Under the pieces are notes generated by a model. It searched no databases, was not told where the DNA came from, and saw only the letters and a list, made by a program, of their open reading frames with translations. Shown here in pieces: positions 56,001 to 64,000 of a stretch of DNA of 64,000 nucleotides; the first letter of the stretch is position 1, and every line of letters begins with the position of its first letter. The DNA is from Diphasiastrum complanatum. Its lineage: Eukaryota; Streptophyta; Lycopodiopsida; Lycopodiales; Lycopodiaceae. A program made the position numbers and the translations under genes. The stretch is taken from positions 26,071,039-26,135,038 of the forward strand of contig CM055097.1 in assembly GCA_029204225.1 (NCBI GenBank), written 5' to 3'.

Positions 56001-56986
56001 ACTTGCAATAGTGTCTTCCTTCTCATTGGTAATGTTGGCTTGCTTGAGTTGATTCTTCTTCTTGAAGCAATTGGTGGCATAATGACCTTTCTTGCCACAA
56101 TAAAAGCACTTGATCTTCTTCTTCTTGAGCTTGGATGATGAAGCATTAGAGGAATCATCTTCCTCCTCATCTTTGTCTTTGGATTTGACTTTGTCCTTGC
56201 TTGAGGATTGTTGATGTTGGTTCTTGCTCCTCCCTTTGTGCTTATCCTTGGCAAAGAGAGCTTTTCCATCATTATGAGTGAAACCCAACGGGGTTGGCTC
56301 AACTGGTTAGCTTGGCATCCAAAGTTTCTTTGGTCCCAGGTTCGAGCCTCCCCTTGGAAACCAAGAAGCATCATTATGAGTGAGAGAAAGCTTGTCCATC
56401 CTCAAGAGCTTGTACTCTTGTCTTGATTCTTCCAAAATTAGCACACTTTCGAGAGCCTCCAAACTTGGTAGCTCCTCCTTAATGGCATAGGATTGGACAA
56501 GGTTATCAAATTCACTTCTAAGCCATTGAGAATGACTTGAACTAGCTCATTTTGATTGATGGAATCACCAATACAAGCAAGTTCTGTATGAATATCTTTT
56601 ACTCTCAAAACATAACTAGATGCACTCTCATCACTCTTTTGGCTACTTTGAAAGATTTGATTCCTAAGAGTGAGAAGCCTAGAGGTATTCTTAGCCTCAT
56701 ATATAGCCTTGAGACAATCCCAAGCTTCTTTGGTTATTGTACAAGTACCTATCTCCCTCAATATCTCATTAGATACATTCATCTTAATGAAGTGGAGAGC
56801 CATCCTAGCTCTCTTCTTGTGTTTTTGTACTTCTTGAAGGACTTGAGGCTCCTCCTCAATCCCAAGTACAATGTCCATCACATCTTGGAGTATCAAGATG
56901 GACTCCATTCTCAACTTCCATATTGAATAATTGGAAGTAGACAATCTCTCACTTGGTTGCAACAAGTATGAACTCATTGAAGTCAT
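55806..56986 (-). pseudogene. gag: E5 gag with SINE insertion
   Basis: Starts ATG 56986 (MTSMSSYLLQPSERL), Copia capsid words NYSIWKLRMESILILQDVMD and KEAWDCLKAIYEAKNTS. The frame shifts near 56470, continues to about 56384, is interrupted by an 87-bp insertion with a 15-bp duplication (56267-56383), then resumes to a Lys/Ser-rich segment and one CCHC zinc knuckle, CFYCGKKGHYATNC, near 56100. The 15-bp duplication makes THND-coding sequence appear on both sides. The product would coat element RNA; it is now interrupted. Confidence 0.9.
56267..56383 (+). mobile_element. tRNA-like SINE insertion with 15-bp target duplication
   Basis: An 87-bp insert (56282-56368) flanked by identical CATCATTATGAGTGA at 56267-56281 and 56369-56383. 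On the plus strand, opposite to E5, it has a pol III A box TGGCTCAACTGG at 56295-56306 and a B box GGTTCGAGCCT at 56339-56349, spaced as in a tRNA gene. A 15-bp duplication is typical of LINE-machinery (target-primed) insertion, not of tRNA genes or LTR elements. Short for a SINE, and no A- or T-rich tail is seen; it ends CCAAGAAG. It could be a 3'-truncated SINE or a retroposed tRNA-like RNA. Confidence 0.8.
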
Positions 56987-57645
56987 GTAAAGTGGAGATA
57001 AATAAAAGTGATGAGCAAAAAATGTTGCTTCTCTCTCACTATAGGATCCAATAATGGTGTGCTACCATCTCCTATGCAAGATCTTGCAACAAACTGTGAG
57101 ATGATTCTCACTAGCTATCTCAATCTCTCCAAAACTAGATCTACTTCACATCAAATGATGGAGTATGGGAAAAGTTAGGATCAAACACTCTTAGCACGTG
57201 TGAAATACACTAAGAAAACAAATTTGACTCAAATACAATGATATTGCATGAAACAAAATGGCTCAGATCTCAAAACAGTGCCTAGATCACATATAGATGA
57301 GATTGGTAACCATTCAATTGTGATTTTGGATCAAACAGGCAATCTCTTGACCAAACCAAATGTGTCCACCCAGGTCTAGGTGCCCTACCTAACCCTCTTC
57401 AAAAGCTTATAACTTTTGATTGGCACAACCAAATGGAATGAAACTGATTACATCAGAAACTCACACGTGTCTGAGCACCTGATTCCGTACAGTACCAGGT
57501 CAGACCCAATCAATGTCCTTTTGATCTCTTTTGATCCAAAATTGAACAAGATAGCTAGGAAAATGGGCCTTGACAGTTTCTAGCTCAAGATTGATGAAAT
57601 TTTTTTTCACTTAGATGGATCAAAATGCATGGTAACCTTAGGTAG

Positions 57646-57657
57646 GCTCTGATACCA
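57646..57657 (-). other. E5 primer-binding site
   Basis: Minus-strand TGGTATCAGAGC directly after the 5' LTR end CA. The ~660-bp leader 56987-57645 separates it from gag. Confidence 0.9.
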
Positions 57658-58391
57658 TGTTGAATGTCACACGTGTGGATTGTCCACAACATGTACTTGT
57701 GATCTCCTAAGGTGTGTAGATGCACCGAGATCAAGACTAGATTGAGATTCAAGATCAATCTTAGATCCTATGGCAAAAACACACTACTACATGCATTCAA
57801 TCACTTCCAACTCTCACTCACACGTGTGGGAAGTATTCAAAAAATAATCTAAGTAAAAACAAGCTGCTCCTCGGGTAGAGAGAGAAAATGCATCATGAGC
57901 TCTCGGGTAGAGAAGAAAGCTAGAAATCCGATAACTCACAAAATCCGTAAAATCACCAAATCAATTAGCTTCAAAATGAGGAGTACAACGATACTAGTAG
58001 ATCCATGAGCTACCACTATGCTTAACTATGATTGGACCATACTTTGTCACCTCTTGATCCTATTGGACCATTGATCCATGCACCTCTTAATTCTATTGGA
58101 CTATATTCAAGCACACCTCAATTTCCTATTGGACCTCACAAGGTTCCACCTCTAAATCCTATTGGACCTCTTGGAATTCATCAATCAAAAGCTCTACACT
58201 TGTCTACACTCTAATTGGCACGTGTTTAGCCTCTTACTCTATTTTGGCTCAATAGTGGCATTACAAGTGGAAATGCATAATTTGCCATCTATGCCAAATT
58301 TATTCCTATCAACATCCTACACCTAGATGCTTGATGTAAAAAACATAAGACCCCTATATCTAACATAGATAATCTTTTTCAATTCTTCACA
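57658..58391 (-). repeat. E5 5' LTR
   Basis: 734 bp, nearly identical to 52160-52892, with proper TG...CA ends. Two CACACGTGTG palindromes (57668, 57819). Confidence 0.95.
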
Positions 58392-59981
58392 AGATCAGTG
58401 CAACAATTCCAATTTGAATCTCTTTACAATCGCCACACCACTTCAATTTTGCAACGTTTATTGTTTGTCTATTTTTTCATGAAGCAAAGTAAATCTAATG
58501 TTTGTTGCTTTTTGATAATACATATGTGTGGTGATGCGTACACATTTGATCATGATAATATTGTTATGTAGTATTATAATATTTTGGTTCTCAGTGGTAT
58601 AAATGCCTCTATTGTTGATATATAATCAAATTCCTTGTTTTGATAAGCATATATTCATAAATATATATTCAAAATTAGTTCTATAATATACCAAGGCTTT
58701 TACCAAGGGCAACATTTTTTCATCAATGATGGTATATATATACCTTGAAATATTTGTTGACAATAAATGAGCTAATCTCAAAATTTTACCAAAAAAAATT
58801 CCAAGGCTTATATCGTCGCTCAACACCCGAAAGCCTCCTACCATTGACCTATCTCGCACCCATTTGTATTCTCATTTTATATGGAAAATTCATTTCTTTT
58901 GATTCTATGTCCATCTCATGTGTATTTCTCAAGATATCTTGATTTCTAGTGTCACGTACAATGTCATTTTTCATTTGCTAGTCTTTTTGAGGTTTCCAAA
59001 TTTGATAATCCATCATTTTTGAGTTTGGAAAAGATTAGTTCCATCTGAATTGTTTGGAAAATCCTTTTAATCCTCACTAAGCTACAAAAATTCCTTGATT
59101 CACCAAAAGGATTTTCACCAGTCTTATCATAAATATATTTCAATCAGATCTATCTCCAATTAGACAAGCAAATGTTAGTTTTTCTAGATTTGTCAGAAGT
59201 TAACTAATTTTTTTAATCCAAAATAGTAGCTGTGAACCTTTGTCAAGCTGTGAACCTTTTTCAAGTTAACTATTTTTGAGTTCTCATCTACCTGATTTAG
59301 CTACTATCAAATTTGTGAAATGTTATGAATTGATTTGATATTGAATTCTATGAATTTTTTATTTTTAGAATGTCAATGACTTGATCAAACTTTTATTCTT
59401 GAATAGATTCTGATATCATCATTAAGTGATCAAGTTATTTTACAAATCAGCATATTGGATTTAATTGAAAAATCTAGATCCAATCTCATCTGCACAATTA
59501 TACTTTACAAATTTATTATTTATTCCAGAGAGAAGAGATGGGCATATGCTCAAACTTCAAAGCTTGAAAGCTTGTCTATCAAAGAAAAAGATAACAAAGT
59601 TGTGGTTGGACTTTTTGAAGAAGAACTGGCTACTTGTGAAGGCCTATTTGAAAATGAAGGCCAAATAGATGTTTTTGCCGCTTTATCATTCATGTTGGTT
59701 TGAATGAGTGTGTGTGGGCTTGCATGTTACCTTGTCACGAGAGTCTAGATCTAAGTCAGAGTTGTATGTGGTTGTGCATTTGCTACGTTAGAAACAAAGT
59801 AATCATTTGATGGTCTTTGACTTGTCATTATGTCTAGTAGTTGTTTATCCGGTGACGATATAGTCTTATGGTGGCAATAAGATTTTCTCAAGTTGAGCCT
59901 CAGTCGCTCATGTCAGCTTTACATGTTTGTGTTTGTAAGTGCCTGATAGGATGTCAGCCTAGCTAGATGGAGGATGTAAGT
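58392..59981. other. Spacer with one candidate exon
   Basis: Begins with the right AGATC duplication (58392-58396). An open stretch continues from the target site to about 58570 and could belong to the gene split by E5. 59529-59703 (+) is a candidate terminal exon: acceptor TATTCCAG at 59521-59528, then RWAYAQTSKLESLSIKEKD and VGLFEEELATCEGLFENEGQ to TGA. No family recognised. The remainder is AT-rich; a TGTGAACCTTT..TCAAG phrase is doubled at 59231-59270. Confidence 0.35.
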
Positions 59982-61146
59982 TGTTGGATTATTCTCCTTC
60001 TTAATAATCAAATAATCGATTATAATCTTCATCCGTTGTTTATCCAATTCTGCGGATTTTCCCATGTCTTTACACAGTCTGCAGTTTTACAAGTGTTTTT
60101 ACATAGTCTACAGAATTACACGGAGTGTTACCACGATGTGGCATGTTTTGTCTGTCAGGAATCTTGTGGAAAATGTAGTCTCCTTTTCACATTTTTCACC
60201 TGTTAGGATTTGCGTGCAAATATGCAGAGTCGCATTTTTCGCTTTCTCCAAAGTGTCTTGAATGTTAAGGAATCAACTCTGGCAATTTGTGGGGCAACCC
60301 TAAATCAGTTTTAAAGGCACTGTCTCGACAAAATCTCAACACCGTCGCCTTTTCGCGACAGTGTCGCTTGTGACTGTTTTAGTTCATTTCTGCAGAAGTG
60401 ATAGTTTGGTTCATTTATGTAGACAGACACTTACGGCCAATTTCCACCGCTTATCCAATCAATGACAAGGAACTGAATGGATGCCAGCGGAGATCAGCCA
60501 ACTGGGAATTGCAATTGACAACCTAATTTCTTAGTATAAATAGTTGTTCATATTCATACAGTTTCAAGATTATCAAAAGCATTTGAATAGTTAGCTCTCT
60601 CTCTCTCTCAAGCCTGTGAGCTTGAACACTCCTGAGCATTCTAGCTCATTTCTTTGAGTTGTTTAGAGATTGTTATTGCGCCACTGCTTCTCAACATAGC
60701 ACTTAATTCAAACTTTCTTTTAGCCACTCAGAAATTGCTTAGAGTACGCGGTTTCGATCCACAACTTATTGTACTCATTTATTTCTGCTACATTTCATAC
60801 TAAATCAATACTATCATTTATTGCATTCAGGTTCGTCTCAAAATGTATGCGTTTCTGTATTTTCTTTGCGACTAATTCGTGAATAATTTGCAACAAATTA
60901 CTTGTTTGACATTTCAATGCTTTATTGTTTGGCTATGTAATCACTATAGTACTGATGATTTGAAAGTTAGTTACTATAAGATCAAACGTGATTTCTATCA
61001 TTATTGTTTTGTTTGAAGGCGTAGTCGTGAAAGAGGAAGATAGTTTATTCTACCATGCATGCAAAATTTTCTTTCTAGACACTCGAATTATTTTCATTCA
61101 TTTTCTTTTCGAGCTAGACCTATATTCACAACACCTCTTTCCGACA
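59982..61146 (+). repeat. E6 5' LTR
   Basis: 1165 bp, TGTTGGATTATTCTCC to CCGACA, matching the E2 LTR ends. TATA box TATAAATAG at 60535-60543, followed by a CT-rich run (60595-60620) also present in E2. Confidence 0.87.
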
Positions 61147-61158
61147 TGGTATCAGAGC
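61147..61158 (+). other. E6 primer-binding site
   Basis: TGGTATCAGAGC, unmutated, directly after the LTR CA. Confidence 0.88.
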
Positions 61159-61290
61159 TGAATCTCTGATATTTGATATCTTTCGCGATATCAAATTATT
61201 TTCAACCTTTCAGTATCAAAGAATTGATTTCTTATTGTTGGCATTACTGCATCTTAGCGTCATCAATATAATCGACAGACTAAGTTCCAG

Positions 61291-62095
61291 ATGGATTCTC
61301 AAAGTAAAGTTGGTCTTATCACAGACAAGCTGAATGGATCGAATTATTATTTGTGAACATTTAAGATGAAGACCTTGCTTATCGCCAACAAATTATGGGA
61401 TGTTGTTACAGGTACAAAAGTAAAACCTGAAGACGATGACTCAAAGTGGAAATAGAAGGATAGTAAAGCTTTTGCGCTTATTATTCTCAATATATCAGAT
61501 ACACAAATTGGACACATAGCTAAAGCTAAAACGTCAAGAGACGTTTGGGACATCCTGAACTCACTATATGACGTGAGGGACATAACTACTAAGATACATC
61601 TACGAAGAAAATTCTTCACATTCAAGATGTCTACTGGTGAATCTCTTCAGAGTCACATTAATCAGTTAAAAAATCTCTTGCAATAGATGGCCACTATTGG
61701 ATCAGTCATAGACGATCAAGACGCAATTATGACATTGCTTTTAAGATTGTCCTCTAAATATGAGAACTGGGTGATAATCATATCGACACACTCAGATTTA
61801 ACTCTTACTGAAGTTATCAATATGTTGCTGCAAGAAGACAATAAAAGAAGTCAAGACACTTCGTCTACTTCCTCCTCCCAGGCTCTATTTGTCAACAAAG
61901 GCTCAAAGCGACATAAGCAAAAAGGCTGCAAGAAGATTGCAAAGAATCAGAAACCGATTCAGGGTCAAGAACAATCATCGAATTCACAGTCGAAGAAAAA
62001 GATGTTTTGCAGGTATTGCAAGCGCAATAACCATGAGATCAAGGATTGGAAAGAAAGAACGCAGCCAAGCAACCTGATCAACAAGCAAATATAGT
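61291..62095 (+). pseudogene. gag: E6 gag
   Basis: Begins ATG 61291 (MDSQSKVGLITDKLNGSNYY), interrupted by stops near 61354, 61453 and 61684, then open 61687-62094. Copia Gag features: DVWDILNSLYDVRD, LQSHINQLKNLL, LLLRLSSKYENWVIIIS, LTEVINMLLQED, a basic Ser/Lys linker and a zinc knuckle FCRYCKRNNHEIKD (the last Cys replaced by Trp, from CRYCKRNNHEIKDW). The best preserved Gag of its family here; helps to read E2. Confidence 0.83.
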
Positions 62096-62309
62096 CTCAT
62101 CATCTCCCCAGGTCGAAGTGCTTGATTGGCTTGACTAGGTTGCTCCTCCAGATAATATTGCTCGTTCAGATAGGAGGTAGATGTCTCATTTACATATGTG
62201 TTATTAATACCTTCATCATAAGTAGGTTCGTAGGCCGAGGTGTTGTAAGAGAAATTATGTACCAAGTTGGCCTGTACATAAGGTCGGTTTCGTCAATATC
62301 ATATTCTTC

Positions 62310-62550
62310 AAACTGTGCTATCAAATTTCAGTATCAGATAGTTGATTTCCAATTGTAGCACAACACGGTGTCTCTCTCTTAACGTCATCGATATATCGAC
62401 CAACTAAAGTTCCAGATGGATTCTCAGAGTAAAGCCAGTCTTATCGTACACAGGCTGAATGGATCCAAGTACTACTTGTGGAAATTTAAGATGAAGACCT
62501 TGCTAATCATCAATGAGTTGTGGGATGTTGTCACAAGTACAGAAGTGTAG
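62310..62550 (+). repeat. Duplicate leader and gag start of the E2/E6 family
   Basis: Matches 61200-61420: leader words GTATCA..ATTGATTTC, then ATGGATTCTC at 62415 opening MDSQSKASLIVHRLNGSKYY, KMKTLLIINELWDVV, stopped by TAG near 62547 where similarity ends. Either a tandem rearrangement of E6 or the end of a separate copy. Confidence 0.72.
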
Positions 62551-62629
62551 ATTGTAGAGGAAAAATGCCCCAGAAATAAAGACTACTCTATTTTTTGATG
62601 TTTATCCACTTAGTCTATTTTTCAAAATT

Positions 62630-62935
62630 TTGTTTGCGTGGAACATCCACGCGTGGATTATCCACATCAAAAAGTTTTTGAACACGTCTTCGGCCAGTCC
62701 ACCGGTGTTTTTCTAACATGGTACTGAAAAATTTATGCTTGTGGATTATCCACGCCAAATTGAATTTTGAAAATTTCGGCAACTGTTTGGGAGGGAAGGT
62801 TGGCGACGCCGGAAGGCAGTTTTTGCGTGGATAATCCACGCAGATTTCAGTTTGTACAACAACTTTACCAGACTGAACCGGACGTTAAAGATATCCACGC
62901 GTGGATATCTTCTACGTGGATTATCCATGCAATTT
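62630..62935. repeat. Cluster of CGTGGAT/ATCCACG palindromes
   Basis: Five inverted-repeat sites in 300 bp: ATCCACGCGTGGAT at 62645-62658, GTGGATTATCCAC at 62741-62753, GCGTGGATAATCCACGC at 62825-62841, the 20-base perfect palindrome starting GATATCCACG at 62890-62909, and ACGTGGATTATCCATGC at about 62914. Not coding. The spacing is about 70-90 bp. Confidence 0.8.
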
Positions 62936-62939
62936 AATT

Positions 62940-63135
62940 TTTTTTGCATGTTGATAATGACATGAAATTAGTTAAATAAATATATTTCTAAAGTGAATTA
63001 TATTATGATGAGGATATTTTTTTTTTTCTAAAGTGAATTATATTATGATGAGGTTTTCTTTTTTTTTAAATGTTGATAATGAAATGGAATCAGTTAAGTA
63101 AATATTTTTTTTAAAGTGAATTATATCATGATGTT
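62940..63135. repeat. AT-rich tandem repeat
   Basis: TAAAGTGAATTATATTATGA occurs near 62991 and 63032 and, with one change, near 63111. GTTGATAATGA.ATG.AAT.AGTTAA.TAAATAT occurs near 62950 and 63072. Separated by T-runs. Confidence 0.75.
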
Positions 63136-64000
63136 CCTAGATGATTGGGATTTTTGATGAGGTCAGCCACCTACTTTTGTAAGACAATTGACTCGAGCTA
63201 CCAAGAGGGTAATTATGCATGATCTAAGGCTTTGATAACTAGGGGTTTAGGATCTACCCTAATGGCACTCTATCTAATCTCATGTCCGAGATCATTTGAT
63301 ATGGATTGAGAGCTCATTTTGTACATACTTTGAGAGATTATCAAGAGATGGTGATTTTGGCAAGTTTGCTCTTTAATGAGGAATTGATGAATGATGAATG
63401 TGATGTTTTCTATGTCTAATGAATAGATCTGAATTTGAAAAAAGTATTATACTTTCCACGTGTGTGACAGGATGTGAAGATCAATTATTTCTAGTTTTAT
63501 TGTAGTGTTCAAAAGCTCTTGCCAATTAGATGCAAAATAAGTTGAATTGTGTGCTAGTTTTCTATCTATTAGATATAAGTGAAACCTTTTGATGCTTTTT
63601 CAATGTTTTAGTATCCAAATGAGGTTCATAACCTCTGATTTTAACATGGTATCAGAGCCCAAATGCAACCATCAAGGCTCAAATACAAGGAAGAGAGAAG
63701 CAATTACAAGTTGATGATTGTTAATTTTTATTGCCCTTATTACTACCTTAAGTTTGATGATGTTCCTTCAAGTGTGAATGAAACTGTAGCAACAAAAGAG
63801 TGACTTGATGCAATGAAAAGTGAGTAGATGATGCATTGTTTGAGATACTTGTAAAATTATTGATCCTCCATCAAAGATACAAAATAGTATTGTTTGCAAA
63901 TGGGTCTTTAAGATCAAGCTTAATCAAGATGGTAGTGTGAACAATTATAAAACAAGACTGGTTGCCAAGGGATATGCTCAATTCAAGGGGATTGAATATG
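63136..64000 (+). mobile_element. Copia E7, internally deleted, runs off the window
   Basis: An LTR end (…TTTTAACA, 63646; start not determined, somewhere after about 63140) is followed by TGGTATCAGAGC at 63647-63658. Only about 200 bp later RT sequence appears: KWVFKIKLNQDGSVNNYKTR and LVAKGYAQFKGIEY at 63896-64000. Gag, protease and integrase are therefore missing. Stops precede the RT segment. Confidence 0.75.
63647..63658 (+). other. E7 primer-binding site
   Basis: Unmutated TGGTATCAGAGC after an ACA LTR end. Confidence 0.82.

Larger units (their letters stand above)
52160..58391 (-). mobile_element. Copia LTR retrotransposon E5, complete and young
   Basis: Minus-strand element of about 6.2 kb: 5' LTR 57658-58391, primer-binding site 57657-57646, gag from 56986, protease, integrase, RT, RNase H to 52911, polypurine tract, 3' LTR 52160-52892, and a perfect AGATC target duplication. 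By eye the LTRs differ at about four positions in 733, so insertion was recent. Coding lesions are few: a frame change in gag near 56470, an 87-bp SINE-like insertion at 56282, and frame breaks near 55800, 55400, 54960, 54660 and 53310. Same lineage as E1. Confidence 0.95.
59982..62300 (+). mobile_element. Copia LTR retrotransposon E6, 5' part only
   Basis: 5' LTR, primer-binding site, leader and gag of the E2/E3 family, ending after the Gag zinc knuckle at about 62095. From about 62100 to 62270 comes a short piece in opposite orientation (minus-strand frame 62265-62100, Tyr/Asn/Glu-rich, linker-like), so the 3' part was lost or rearranged. No pol or 3' LTR. Confidence 0.83.

Noticed and set aside
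56282-56368. A functional tRNA gene
   Set aside because: A and B boxes are present, but I could not form a proper acceptor stem and the unit sits between 15-bp target duplications inside gag, so it is a retroposed tRNA-like sequence.
62654-62666. TTATCCACA, identical to a bacterial DnaA box, suggesting a replication origin
   Set aside because: It is part of the CGTGGAT palindrome cluster in plant nuclear DNA; the match is coincidental.

Overview
This is nuclear DNA of a land plant, AT-rich and dominated by retrotransposons. Evidence is LTR elements primed by a tRNA-Met-like site, a plant SAUR gene, a plant GRAS transcription-factor relic and short GT-AG introns. DUF7869-type and FCP1/NIF-like relics make me favour a fern, lycophyte or bryophyte over a flowering plant, but that is inference. 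No bacterial, organellar, rRNA or CRISPR features were found.

Layout. 1-1.3 kb: unrecognised. 1.3-6.2 kb: Copia element E1 (+), integrase core deleted, 3' LTR truncated. 6.2-11.0 kb: Copia E2 (-), different family, reverse-transcriptase core lost, 5' LTR of 1177 bp intact. 11.7-21.2 kb: a 5'-truncated Ty3/Gypsy element (+) with a very long extra ORF after integrase; a 361-bp MITE sits in its pol and Copia E3 (-, 16740-20147) in its extra ORF. 21.3-23.2 kb: decayed DUF7869 gene and a GRAS relic on the opposite strand. 23.8-24.8 kb: microsatellite, minisatellite and T-rich repeats. 25.4-31.1 kb: Copia E4 (-), full length, decayed. 31.4 kb: 178-bp GA microsatellite. 33.6-35.9 kb: a spliced ParB-like (DGQHT motif) relic convergent with an FCP1-phosphatase-like relic. 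35.9-39.6 kb: second copy of the Gypsy 3' half with the same extra ORF. 40.4-42.5 kb: unrecognised minus-strand reading frames, one clearly spliced. 43.4-44.4 kb: LTR remnant with primer-binding site. 44.8-46.6 kb: C-terminal half of a second DUF7869 gene. 49.5-50.0 kb: intact SAUR gene, the only confidently intact cellular gene. 51.7-52.1 kb: small two-exon gene, followed by Copia E5 (-, 52160-58391), the youngest element, with near-identical LTRs, a perfect 5-bp target duplication and a tRNA-like SINE insertion in gag. 60.0-62.3 kb: Copia E6 (+), same family as E2. 62.6-63.1 kb: palindrome cluster and tandem repeat. 63.2-64.0 kb: Copia E7 (+), running off the window.

The protein-coding content is mostly selfish DNA in successive layers, and target-site duplications give part of the order: the Gypsy copy predates its MITE and Copia E3; E5 predates the SINE inside it. 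The least described components are the Gypsy extra ORF (two copies, with a conserved hairpin upstream), the DUF7869 pair, the convergent ParB-like/FCP1-like pair, and the tRNA-like insertion.
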